From assembly GCF_051903925.1 (NCBI RefSeq), contig NZ_CP173678.1, positions 682,001 to 746,000 of the forward strand: a stretch of 64,000 nucleotides of DNA, in the 5' to 3' direction. The notes beneath the pieces were generated by a model, which saw only the letters and a list, made by a program, of their open reading frames with translations, was not told the origin of the DNA and did not search any database. Positions within the stretch are counted from its first letter, which is position 1. Every line of letters begins with the position of its first letter. The DNA comes from G051903925 sp051903925 (GTDB taxonomy: Bacteria; Pseudomonadota; Alphaproteobacteria; Zavarziniales; Zavarziniaceae). Below are positions 8,389-16,229 of the stretch, piece after piece. The position numbers and the translations under genes were made by a program.

Positions 8389-9156
8389 TTATGGACCGGC
8401 GCCCTGCCCGGCTTCGACCGGGCATCCCTGGCGGCGGCGGCCGTTCAGATAATCCTGTGCGATTGCGGCCAGACGTGCACGATCAAAGCTGGGCCCATGG
8501 CCGCCATGGACCATGCGCGGCCCCAGCTCGATCAGACGGCGCATCGTGGCCTCGTAGATCGACCCGTCAGAAAAGGGCAGGTCGTCCAGCAACTCGCCCT
8601 CGTAGATCGCATCGCCCGAGAACAGCACGCCCTCGTGCTCGTCGAACAGGCCGATCGAGCCCGGCGAGTGGCCGGGCAGGTGCAGCACGGTCAGGCGCCG
8701 CCCGCCAAGGTCGATCACGTCGCCTTCATGCAGCAGGCGCGTCGCGGGCGCTGCCTTGTAGGTATAGGCACGCAGGTCCCAGTCGGCATGGGGCAGCGCC
8801 GTCACGGCCGCCTCCTTCGCCGGGAAGTAGTCGGCCAGCGTGCGCTCCGGCACCGCCTCCAGGGCGGTCGCCTCGGCCGGGTGGATGGCCCGCTGGTCGA
8901 ACTCGAAATGGCCGCCGGTATGGTCGACATGGCCATGGCTGGCGATTGCCAGGATGGGCCGGTCGGCAAGCGGGCCCAGCGCCTGCTTCAAGCTGGCGAT
9001 GCCCATGCCGGTATCGACCAGCAGGTCCAGGTCGCGCCCCGCAATGTGCCAGATATTGGCGCGGAACCAGGAATGGACGTGGGGCTCGCTGAACAGGGTC
9101 AGGCCGGGTGCCACCGCCCGCCGCTGGAACCAGGTGGGGGCGACGGGCAGGCTCAT
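8389..9156 (-). CDS. Metallo-beta-lactamase-fold hydrolase
   Basis: A 255-residue protein with the dinuclear metal motif SHGHVDHTGGH near residue 75, LPGHSPGSIGL near 165 (third metal-site His) and FSGDAIYEGELL near 185 (bridging Asp). A terminal His lies in VHGGHGPSFD. This is the glyoxalase II / lactonase-like layout. Its ATG overlaps the Rieske oxygenase stop by four bases (ATGA), so the two are translationally coupled. It probably opens a lactone, thioester or similar product in the pathway. An in-frame extension to 9354 is only a shadow of the oxygenase gene. Confidence 0.9.
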   Translation of the reverse strand: MSLPVAPTWFQRRAVAPGLTLFSEPHVHSWFRANIWHIAGRDLDLLVDTGMGIASLKQALGPLADRPILAIASHGHVDHTGGHFEFDQRAIHPAEATALEAVPERTLADYFPAKEAAVTALPHADWDLRAYTYKAAPATRLLHEGDVIDLGGRRLTVLHLPGHSPGSIGLFDEHEGVLFSGDAIYEGELLDDLPFSDGSIYEATMRRLIELGPRMVHGGHGPSFDRARLAAIAQDYLNGRRRQGCPVEAGQGAGP

Positions 9157-10280
9157 GGCGCGGGACAGAGTGCCTGTCGCACCAGACGGTTGAACTCCGC
9201 AACCGGGCGTTCCCACGCCATGGCCAGGACGCCACCGTCGAACGCGGGGGAGGCACGGCCCGCCTGGAGCCGCTCCAGCATGCCGATATCCTCGCCATTG
9301 ATCTCGCCCCAGCGCTCGATACCCGCTGCGCGGATGGCGGCATGGGCATCCCATTCGGGATCCGGCAGGAACCAGAAGTCGAAGCGCTCAAGCGTCCGGT
9401 CAGGCGCCACCGGCGTCAGGACCAGCGTGACGATATGGTCGGGCATGACCACCAGCGCCAGGTTGGGAAAGGTGGCCAGGGCCTCGATCCGGCCACGGTC
9501 CTGCGGCGCCAGGCCGGGAAAGGCCGGAAGGCCATCGGCCCCCGGCACGGTGCCGGCGTCGTTGCCGGTGCCCATGGCGCAGCCGGGCAGGATCACCTCG
9601 TAATGCGCCGCAGCAGGGGAATACTCGTTGAGCGCCGGGTGCACCCAGTAGAGATGATAGGACTCGACGAAGTTCTCGACCGCGAACTTCCAGTTGGCGG
9701 CGACGTCGAACGACATCGTACCGGCGTGGCGCAGGCCGTCGAACTGGTAGCCCTGCCATCGCTCCAGCAGCGGCGCCACGACCTGGGCCAGGGGCTTTTC
9801 CGTGCCCGACAGGTTGACGAACAGCACGCCCGCCCATTCGGTCAGCGCGATCGGCTTCAGGCCGTATTCCGCCGGATTGATCGCGGCATCGCCGTGCACG
9901 TCCTGGCCGCCGATATGCGGCGTCGCCACCAGGCGGCCGTCCAGCGCATAGGCCCAGGAATGATAGGGGCAGCGGACCACGTTCTGGCCGGACGCATCCT
10001 CCGTGACCAGCTTCAGGCCGCGATGGCTGCACACATTGTGGAAGGCGCGGGCGCTGCCATCGCGGTCGCGCACCAGCAGGATGGGGATTCCCAGGAAATC
10101 GACGCAGGCCACGTCGCCGGGTGCCGCGATCGCCTGCGCACTGGCCAGCGCCGTCCAGGTCCGCGCGAACAGCTGGTCGCGTTCCACGACAAGGTGCGCC
10201 GGATCCGCATAGAAGCTGCTGGGCAGCCCGGCGCGGGGCAGGTCGTCGGCCGCCGGGCGGTCCAGGGTCGTGCTGCTCAT
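9153..10280 (-). CDS. Rieske non-haem iron oxygenase, alpha subunit
   Basis: This 375-residue oxygenase has an N-terminal Rieske [2Fe-2S] domain with CSHRG near residue 85 and CPYHSWAY near 105 (C-x-H and C-x2-H). The C-terminal catalytic domain has NWKFAVENFVESYHLYWVHP near 195, supplying the bridging acidic residue and the two His of the mononuclear iron site. A late Asp (INGEDIGMLERLQAG) gives the third ligand. The E-S-Y-H-x4-H-P form resembles oxygenases that demethylate or hydroxylate quaternary amines and small ring compounds. It overlaps both neighbours by ATGA. No reductase or ferredoxin gene is in the operon, so electrons must come from a protein encoded elsewhere. Confidence 0.92.
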   Translation of the reverse strand: MSSTTLDRPAADDLPRAGLPSSFYADPAHLVVERDQLFARTWTALASAQAIAAPGDVACVDFLGIPILLVRDRDGSARAFHNVCSHRGLKLVTEDASGQNVVRCPYHSWAYALDGRLVATPHIGGQDVHGDAAINPAEYGLKPIALTEWAGVLFVNLSGTEKPLAQVVAPLLERWQGYQFDGLRHAGTMSFDVAANWKFAVENFVESYHLYWVHPALNEYSPAAAHYEVILPGCAMGTGNDAGTVPGADGLPAFPGLAPQDRGRIEALATFPNLALVVMPDHIVTLVLTPVAPDRTLERFDFWFLPDPEWDAHAAIRAAGIERWGEINGEDIGMLERLQAGRASPAFDGGVLAMAWERPVAEFNRLVRQALCPAP

Positions 10281-10972
10281 GCCGCCTTCGCCTCCAGAAG
10301 GGCGAGGCCCGCCTCGATCGCGGCGACGTCGGCCACGGCGCCGAACACGCCGCCTTCGACCGTGATCATGTGCAGCGTGGCGGCGTGGGCCGCAGGATCG
10401 CCGCTGCCGCAGGCATCCGCCGCCAGCAGGCATTCGAAGCCGCGGTCGTTCGCCTCGCGCAGGGTCGAGAACACGCAGACATCGGTCGTGATGCCGCACA
10501 CGACCAGATGCCGGAGGCCGGCCAGCTTCAGGACCATGTCCATGTCCGTCCCGCAGAATGCCCCGATGGCGGACTTGTCGACCACGATCTCGCCCGCCAG
10601 GGGGGCGACTTCGGGGATGATGGCATGGCCCGGCTCGCCCCGGACCAGGAATCGCCCGTTGGGACCGGCGACGCCAATGCCGCCGCCGCCCCGCGCGCTG
10701 CGCCACTTCTTGTAGGGCGGCAGGTCGGCCAGGTCGGGACGATAGCCCTGGCGCGTATGGATGACCGTCAGGCCCAGGCGCCGGGCCGCCGCCAGCAGGC
10801 GCTGCGCGCCGGGAATGGCCGCGCGCGTACCGGCCAGGTCATAGCCGAACGCCTCCAGGTAGCCGCCCGGCTGCAGGAAATCGACCTGCATGTCGACAAC
10901 CAGCAGGCCGGTGCCGCGCCGGTCCAGGCCGTCATGCGGCCAGGCATAGGGATCTGCCGCAATGCTTGCCAC
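10277..10972 (-). CDS. Isochorismatase-family cysteine hydrolase (biuret/ureidoacrylate amidase-like)
   Basis: This is the first gene of the leftward operon, 231 residues. The isochorismatase-like triad is visible: Asp in LLVVDMQVDF near residue 27, a Lys in VVDKSAIGAF near 133 and the nucleophilic Cys in GITTDVCVFSTLREA near 170. The cis-peptide region precedes that Cys. The N-terminus (PYAWPHDG, GYLEAFGYD) resembles amidohydrolases acting on biuret, carbamoyl or maleamate-type amides rather than true isochorismatase. It overlaps the oxygenase start by ATGA. In context it probably cleaves a C-N bond and releases ammonia or carbamate; the substrate is not determined. Confidence 0.88.
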   Translation of the reverse strand: MASIAADPYAWPHDGLDRRGTGLLVVDMQVDFLQPGGYLEAFGYDLAGTRAAIPGAQRLLAAARRLGLTVIHTRQGYRPDLADLPPYKKWRSARGGGGIGVAGPNGRFLVRGEPGHAIIPEVAPLAGEIVVDKSAIGAFCGTDMDMVLKLAGLRHLVVCGITTDVCVFSTLREANDRGFECLLAADACGSGDPAAHAATLHMITVEGGVFGAVADVAAIEAGLALLEAKAA

Positions 10973-11029
10973 GTGTCGCCGCCCCCATTCCCCGCCATCG
11001 GATGCCGGTTTTCCCCTTCACCCGGTGTG

Positions 11030-11080
11030 ATCTTTCGCAATTGCAATATCCCTGTCAAACAGGAATCGCGGAGTCGACTC
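11030..11080 (-). promoter_or_regulatory. Promoter and palindromic operator candidates between the catabolic operon and tetR
   Basis: Read leftward there is a perfect -35 TTGACA (11053-11058), a 17-base spacer and AAAGAT (11030-11035) as a weaker -10, about 57 bases before the hydrolase start. The -35 is embedded in the palindrome CCTGT-caa-ACAGG (11051-11063). GCAATTGC (11037-11044) and GAGTCGACTC (11071-11080) are further perfect palindromes. A TetR-type repressor encoded divergently at 11152 would naturally bind here. The operator assignment is inference. Confidence 0.6.
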
Positions 11081-11151
11081 TGCTGGACGCTGGCGCGGCT
11101 CCTGCCTATGGTCGGGGGCAAGAGGAAACGCCAAGAAAAAAGCAGGGATCG

Positions 11152-11772
11152 ATGGCCACTTTGAGATTGGCCCAGCGCCGCGCGCGCGAGGCGCAGGTGC
11201 TGGATGCCGCGTCCAGCCTGTTCGCGGAACAGGGCTACCAGGCCACCCATGTGGAGGAGATCGCCGCACGCGCCGCGGTCGCACCCGCAACCGTCTACAA
11301 GTATTTCGAGACGAAGCCCAACCTGGTGCGGTCGCTGGCGGTGCGCCACCTGCGCCAGGCGCTGCCCGAACGGCGCGCCGTCGTGGCCCGGGCATCGGAC
11401 GATCCGCTGGAGGCGGTGCTGGCGCTGGAAGACCTGCTGGTGGAACAGAGCGTGCGCGTCATCCCGCGCGACTGCTGGGCCGTGATCCTGAGTGCCGCGT
11501 TCCTGGACCCCGGCGGGCCGTTCGACCGGACGATGGGGCGGCTGACCCGGCTGATCATCCTGCAGCACCGCGCCATGCTGACGCGGTCGCAGGCGGCCGG
11601 CCGGCTGGCCGACGACATCGACGTGCGGGCCCTGGCGACCCTGGTCTGGTCGATCGGCAACCTGCACTTCCAGCGCTACATCAGGGATGCCGCCTTTGGC
11701 GAGGATGGGGTGAAGGCGGCGATCCGGCGTGACCTGGACCTGATCTTCCGGGGCCTCAGACGCGGAACCTGA
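11152..11772 (+). CDS. TetR/AcrR family transcriptional regulator
   Basis: A 206-residue regulator with the N-terminal TetR helix-turn-helix at about residues 10-56 (AASSLFAEQGYQATHVEEIA then AVAPATVYKYFETKPNLVRS). The C-terminal ligand-binding domain is all-helical and not matched to a specific subfamily. The start is chosen at ATG 11152 just before the HTH; the open frame reaches 10966 but upstream residues are unlike the family. It is divergent from the catabolic operon across 179 bases containing palindromes, so it probably controls that operon and itself. It could also control the SDR gene 39 bases downstream. Confidence 0.92.
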   Translation: MATLRLAQRRAREAQVLDAASSLFAEQGYQATHVEEIAARAAVAPATVYKYFETKPNLVRSLAVRHLRQALPERRAVVARASDDPLEAVLALEDLLVEQSVRVIPRDCWAVILSAAFLDPGGPFDRTMGRLTRLIILQHRAMLTRSQAAGRLADDIDVRALATLVWSIGNLHFQRYIRDAAFGEDGVKAAIRRDLDLIFRGLRRGT

Positions 11773-11811
11773 GACAGGGACTGACACACAAAGCCACGGG
11801 ACAGGGGGCAC

Positions 11812-12624
11812 ATGACGGACAGCAGTGCAGGCATCGCGGCAACGCGGGCGATCGCTTCGGGGGCAGGCCTGTTCGCGGGCAGCGAGGTTTTTGCCGGGCG
11901 CACCGCGCTGGTGACTGGCGCGGCCAGCGGCATCGGCCGTGCCACGGCCCTGGCCCTGGCCGCAGCCGGCGCCCGCGTCCTGGTCCAGGACCTGAATGGC
12001 GCGGGGGTCGAGGCGGTCGCCGCCACCATCCGCAGCCAGGGCGGAGAGGCCTGGTCGCTGGCCTGCAGCGTGGCGGACGAGGACGCGGTCAACGCCGCCG
12101 TGGCCAGGGTCGCCCCGGTCACGCTGCTGCTCAACAATGCCGGCGTCCCCGGCTTCAACGCGGCGTTGGAGGATATCGACCGCGCCGCCTATGACCGCAT
12201 GTTCGAGGTCCATGTCTGGGGCAGCCTGGTGGCGACCCGTGCCGTGCTGGCCGGCATGAAGGCGGAAGGCTGGGGCCGCATCGTCAACATCTCGTCCAAC
12301 CGGGCCCAGGTCGGCTTTCCCCGCTCCAGCCACTATTCGGCGGCCAAGGCGGCGATCCTGGGCTTCACGAAGGGCTGGGCGCTGGAGCTGGCGCCGCACG
12401 GCATCCTGGTGAACGCGGTGGCACCCGGCGTGATCCGCACCGGCATGACAGAAGCCTATGGCCCCGACGCGGTCGCCGAGGAGGCCCTGCTGAACCCGCT
12501 CAAGGCCTGGGCCGAGCCGGAGCACCTGGCCGCCAGCATCCTCTACCTGATGGGCCCGACCGGCGACTTCACCACGGGGCAGGTCCTGACACCGAATGGC
12601 GGCGACCCCATCGTCGGCATCTGA
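11812..12624 (+). CDS. SDR family NAD(P)-dependent oxidoreductase
   Basis: A classical short-chain dehydrogenase of 270 residues with about 28 extra N-terminal residues. It has the cofactor motif TGAASGIGRA near residue 36, NNAGVPG near 105 and the catalytic Ser (NISSNRAQVGF) near 160. The Y-x3-K pair is in SHYSAAKAA near 175. The C-terminal GGDPI stretch is usual. An acidic residue after beta-2 (VLVQDLNG) points to NAD preference. It follows tetR in the same direction with a 39-base gap and an AGGGGG ribosome site, so it may share tetR's transcript and act in the same pathway. A hairpin follows at 12656. Confidence 0.92.
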   Translation: MTDSSAGIAATRAIASGAGLFAGSEVFAGRTALVTGAASGIGRATALALAAAGARVLVQDLNGAGVEAVAATIRSQGGEAWSLACSVADEDAVNAAVARVAPVTLLLNNAGVPGFNAALEDIDRAAYDRMFEVHVWGSLVATRAVLAGMKAEGWGRIVNISSNRAQVGFPRSSHYSAAKAAILGFTKGWALELAPHGILVNAVAPGVIRTGMTEAYGPDAVAEEALLNPLKAWAEPEHLAASILYLMGPTGDFTTGQVLTPNGGDPIVGI

Positions 12625-12655
12625 ACCAGAGCCAGGGCCAGAAGCGGAGCCGGTG

Positions 12656-12686
12656 ACCGCGCCGCATTTCAGCCATGCGGCGCGGT
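12656..12686. terminator. Strong hairpin after the SDR gene
   Basis: A perfect 11-bp stem (ACCGCGCCGCA / TGCGGCGCGGT) with a 9-base loop lies between the SDR stop and the acyltransferase start. There is no T-run, so it is at best a weak or Rho-assisted terminator, or an mRNA-end stabiliser. Confidence 0.5.
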
Positions 12687-12738
12687 GCGACGGCAGGGGG
12701 CTGGTCGTTTTCGCAGCGCAACGGCACGATGCTGCACC

Positions 12739-13917
12739 ATGACCCAGATCGAATCCGGTGCACGCGCCGCGGTCAGCGTCTCGGTCGCGTCCAGCCTGGG
12801 CGAGGTTGCGGCGGCCGACTGGGACGCCTGTGCCGGCGGCGACAACCCGTTCGTCTCCCACGCCTTCCTGTCGGCGCTGGAGGACAGCGGATCCGCCACC
12901 ACGCGCACCGGCTGGCAGCCGATCCACCTGGTCGCGCGCGACGCCGGCGAACGCGTGGTCGGCGTGATGCCGCTCTATGCCAAGAGCCATTCCTATGGCG
13001 AATACGTCTTCGACCATTCCTGGGCCGCGGCCTATGAACGGGCGGGGGGGCGCTATTATCCAAAGGGTCTGTGCGCCGTGCCCTTCACGCCCGCAACCGG
13101 GCCGCGCCTGCTGGCCCATCCGGCGGCGGACGGCCCGCGCGTGCGGCGCGAACTGGCCCAGGCCGCGACGACGATCATGCGCCAGAACGGCATTGCCAGT
13201 CTGAACGTGAACTTTGTCGAGGAGGCACAGGCGGCGGAGCTGGAGGGCCTGGGCTTCCTGCACCGGACCGACACCCAGTTCCACTGGGAGAATCGCGGCT
13301 ATGCCACGTTCGACGACTTCCTGGCCACGCTCGCCTCGCGCAAGCGCAAGCAGATCCGGCACGAACGCGCCGGCGCGGTCGAGAACGGGGTGGAGCTGCA
13401 CGTCCTGACCGGCAGCGACCTGAAGGAGGAGCACTGGGATGCCTTCTGGCGCTTCTACCAGGATACCGGCAGCCGCAAATGGGGCAGTCCCTATCTCACG
13501 CGCCGCTTCTTCAGCCTGGTCAGCGAGCGCATGGCCGATCGCATCGCGCTGGTCCTTGCCCGGCGCCAGGGCCGCTGGATCGCGGGCGCGCTGAACTTCA
13601 TCGGGCGAGAGGCGCTCTTCGGGCGCAACTGGGGCTGCCTTGAGGAGCACCGGTTCCTGCATTTCGAGGCGTGCTATTATCAGGCGATCCAGTTCGCCAT
13701 CGCCCGCGGATTGTCCCGGGTCGAAGCAGGCGCCCAGGGCGAGCACAAGTTGGCGCGCGGCTACCTGCCCCGCCTGACCCACAGCCTGCACTGGATCGCC
13801 GACGGCAATTTCCGCCAGGCGGTCGCCACCTATCTCGAGCGCGAACGCGCCCAGGTGGCGCAGGACGCCGCCTTCCTCACCGAGCACGGCCCCTACCGCC
13901 ACGAGGAGCGCGAGTAG
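12739..13917 (+). CDS. FemAB/GNAT-like acyltransferase (DUF482 family)
   Basis: The protein has 392 residues from MTQIESG; an upstream in-frame ATG at 12685 lies in or right after the hairpin stem and is less likely. The family pattern of the old 'peptidogalycan biosynthesis' group is visible: NPFVSHAFLSALEDSGS near residue 35, the aromatic-rich FDHSWAAAYERAGGRYYPK near 95 and LASRKRKQIRHER near 200. A conserved GAQGEHKLARGYLP follows near 335. The fold is a tandem GNAT domain and no membrane segment is present. The biochemical substrate of the family is not established. It stands alone between a hairpin and a repeat. Confidence 0.85.
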   Translation: MTQIESGARAAVSVSVASSLGEVAAADWDACAGGDNPFVSHAFLSALEDSGSATTRTGWQPIHLVARDAGERVVGVMPLYAKSHSYGEYVFDHSWAAAYERAGGRYYPKGLCAVPFTPATGPRLLAHPAADGPRVRRELAQAATTIMRQNGIASLNVNFVEEAQAAELEGLGFLHRTDTQFHWENRGYATFDDFLATLASRKRKQIRHERAGAVENGVELHVLTGSDLKEEHWDAFWRFYQDTGSRKWGSPYLTRRFFSLVSERMADRIALVLARRQGRWIAGALNFIGREALFGRNWGCLEEHRFLHFEACYYQAIQFAIARGLSRVEAGAQGEHKLARGYLPRLTHSLHWIADGNFRQAVATYLERERAQVAQDAAFLTEHGPYRHEERE

Positions 13918-14300
13918 CGCTCCCTGACGCCCTCCTGCGGGCGGGCGCAGGTTCGCCCGGGGCGCAATCCGCGCACCCTAGGCGACGATCCGCTGTTCTG
14001 GTCGCGAAAACGCACCAGGCCTCGTCATCCTGAGGAGGCAGAGGGCCGCCTCGAAGGATGCTGGCCTGTGCGTTCACAAGCTCCGCGACGGCGGGCGGTG
14101 TCATGGACGTCGCCCACCGTGCCGCAGCGGGGTCGGAGGCGGGCCGCAAACCGCATTTCCCCATCATTCGACAATCCGGCCGAAAAATTGTCCGGCATGG
14201 CTACTCTTCGTTAATTTTCGCAAGCCATGACTGACAACAGAAGCGATGACGAGAACAGAATAAGTCTCGAAATTGCCTAAAGTTGTCGGGAATCAAGTCA
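13918..14300. other. Intergenic region with one palindromic repeat unit
   Basis: This 383-base gap holds no gene. A single copy of the dispersed palindromic repeat lies at 14023-14060, starting CGTCATCCTGAGGAG and ending CTCGAAGGATG. From about 14160 the base composition becomes clearly richer in A and T and carries the candidate promoter of the GH16 gene. Confidence 0.7.
14170..14216 (+). promoter_or_regulatory. Candidate promoter with inverted repeat upstream of the GH16 gene
   Basis: TTGTCC (14188-14193), a 17-base spacer and TTAATT (14211-14216) form a modest sigma-70 candidate 85 bases before the start. The -35 overlaps the second arm of the inverted repeat GACAAT (14170-14175) / ATTGTC (14187-14192), a possible operator. 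Confidence 0.4.
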
Positions 14301-15734
14301 ATGACACAAGTTGCTCAGTATCGCTCGGACGAATGGCAGAATGTCATCACCACGAAGCGTTTCTTCTACTTTGTCATGCTGGCGATGATGGCGCTTCTGG
14401 CGTTGGTCATGCCGGTGCGGCAGGCAGAAGCGGCGGGCTGGAAACTGGTGTTCGAGGACAATTTCAACGGCAACACGCTGGACCGTACGCGCTGGTCCAC
14501 GCGCTACATCTACAATGAAGAGACGATGGACACGCTGGCCCCGAACAAGGAGGCCCAGACCTATGGCGACGACAACAACCACCTGGTCCGCAACGGCCAG
14601 CTGGACCTGATCGCCCGGCCCGCCCCGGCGGGGTCGAAGCTGCCCTACCAGTCGGGCATGCTGCGGTCGTTCCAGACTTTCTACTATGGCTATTTCGAGG
14701 CCCGGGTGAAGTTCCCGCCGGGGATCGGCGTGTGGCCCGCTTTCTGGCTGAACCCGGACCGCGGCAATGACGGGCAGACAGTCTGGCCGCCGGAGATCGA
14801 CATCTTCGAGTTCGTGAACAACGGGCGCGAGGACAAGGAGAACATGGTCCATTCGGGGACGCATTCGCACCCCAGCCAGATGGCGAACGTCCGCTATACC
14901 TATGTCGACCCGAAGTACGACACCAAGTGGGGCGGCTATCACAATGCGACCAGCCTGGTCGGCGGCTGGCACACCTTTGCCGCGCTGTGGACGCCGACGT
15001 CGCTGACCGTGTGGATGGACGGGCGCAAGCTCTATACCCAGACCTTCCGCTGGGTGCGCGCCGACGGCACGCTGGCCCCGCCCGCCCACATCAACCTGAA
15101 CTTCGCCCTGGGCGGCGACTGGGCCGGCCGCCACGGCATCGACCCGAAGAACTTCCCCAAGGCGTTCTCGGTCGACTATGTCCGCGTCTGCCAGCCCGTC
15201 GCCACCGGCGGCACGCCCACCTGCGGCGCCAGCCGCACGCCCGTCACGCCAAGCCAGGCGATGTACACGTCGAACGCGCCGGGTCGCGCGGGCGACGCCC
15301 TGCGCCCCGTGCTGCGCCACGTCACGGTGCCCCGCCCGGTGGTCCAGGGGCAGCAGTTGACCTTCACCCAGACCATCTCCTCCCCCGTCAACCTGCCGGT
15401 GAAGCACGAGGTCTTCGTCTACCTGGTGGATGCCAAGGGGCAGGTCCTGACCAGCGCGCTGCAGGCCCCCATCTACAACACGATGATCTGGGGCAACCGC
15501 ACCATCACCCTGAACTGGTCGGTCAAGGTGCCATGGCACGCCGTGCCGGGCCGCTACAGCATCTATACCGCCGTCGGCACGCGCGAGAGTTGGGACCCCA
15601 AGGCCAAATGGTGGTTGCGCGCGATCAAGCTGGACTATGCCGCGACCGTGCCCGCCAACCTGCGCCACCGGGTCAATGCGCCCATGCGCTTCAAGATCGG
15701 CGAGATGACCGTGGCCCCCTATACCGGGAGCTGA
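14301..15734 (+). CDS. Secreted glycoside hydrolase family 16 protein with C-terminal accessory domain
   Basis: This 477-residue exported enzyme should cleave beta-1,3/1,4-glucans or galactans. The N-terminus has about 25 polar residues, a hydrophobic helix (YFVMLAMMALLALVMPV) and likely cleavage after RQAEA near residue 44. The GH16 lectin-like domain spans about 45-300 and contains the catalytic signature PPEIDIFEF near 170, with nucleophile and acid/base Glu flanking the Asp. Other marks are MLRSFQTFYYGYFEARVKF and GVWPAFWLNP. Residues about 330-477 form a beta-rich domain of unknown kind (WSVKVPWHAVPGRYSIYTAV), perhaps for binding sugar. A TTG at 14283 could extend it by six residues. Specificity is not predictable here. 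Confidence 0.9.
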   Translation: MTQVAQYRSDEWQNVITTKRFFYFVMLAMMALLALVMPVRQAEAAGWKLVFEDNFNGNTLDRTRWSTRYIYNEETMDTLAPNKEAQTYGDDNNHLVRNGQLDLIARPAPAGSKLPYQSGMLRSFQTFYYGYFEARVKFPPGIGVWPAFWLNPDRGNDGQTVWPPEIDIFEFVNNGREDKENMVHSGTHSHPSQMANVRYTYVDPKYDTKWGGYHNATSLVGGWHTFAALWTPTSLTVWMDGRKLYTQTFRWVRADGTLAPPAHINLNFALGGDWAGRHGIDPKNFPKAFSVDYVRVCQPVATGGTPTCGASRTPVTPSQAMYTSNAPGRAGDALRPVLRHVTVPRPVVQGQQLTFTQTISSPVNLPVKHEVFVYLVDAKGQVLTSALQAPIYNTMIWGNRTITLNWSVKVPWHAVPGRYSIYTAVGTRESWDPKAKWWLRAIKLDYAATVPANLRHRVNAPMRFKIGEMTVAPYTGS

Positions 15735-15827
15735 ACCGCGGCGGCGGGCGGGCGGCTTGGCCTGCCCGTCCTTCCCGCGCATGATGGGTCCCAGGTCCGC
15801 ACAGACGGGCCGACAGGGAGGGACCCA

Positions 15828-16229
15828 ATGGCAGATCCGGCAACGGACTGGCTGGCCCGGGTGCGCGAGGTCGCGAACGGGAACAGCCGCTTCAACCAGG
15901 CAGCGCGCTGGCTGGACATGAAGATGGTGGTGCGCTTCGGCGACCGCCCTTTCTGGTTCAAGCTCTATCGCGGGCAGATCATCGACGCGATGGAATACAG
16001 CCCGGTGACCAACATGCTGGGCTATGACGTGATCGTCAGCGGGACGGCCACCGACTGGGCCGCCATCGTCGCCGGGCGCAGCCGCTTCGACCGCGCCGCC
16101 ACGACCGGCGTGATCGCCCATGACGGCAACCGGACCGAGTGCGAGAAATCCTACAAGGCGCAGATGGTCCTGGGCGCGGAGGTCTTTCCCGCCTGCGGCC
16201 TGCCCCCCGGCATGGAGGGCGCGCGATGA
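15828..16229 (+). CDS. SCP2-like small protein
   Basis: A 133-residue cytoplasmic protein. The central section (MKMVVRFGDRPFWFKLYRGQ then a stretch around VIVSGTATDWAAIVAGRSRF) follows the pattern of SCP2 sterol-carrier-like domains, which bind lipids or act as accessory domains. The domain is complete with no other motif. It overlaps the following alpha/beta hydrolase by ATGA, so the two are coupled and may work on the same hydrophobic or aromatic substrate. I am moderately sure of the fold and do not know the role. Confidence 0.6.
   Translation: MADPATDWLARVREVANGNSRFNQAARWLDMKMVVRFGDRPFWFKLYRGQIIDAMEYSPVTNMLGYDVIVSGTATDWAAIVAGRSRFDRAATTGVIAHDGNRTECEKSYKAQMVLGAEVFPACGLPPGMEGAR

Noticed and set aside
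10768..13902. Very long leftward open frame of over 1000 codons across tetR, SDR and acyltransferase genes
   Set aside because: Shadow frame in high-GC DNA; the rightward genes beneath it have clear family motifs. The product is low-complexity Arg/Ala/Gly/Gln without any domain.
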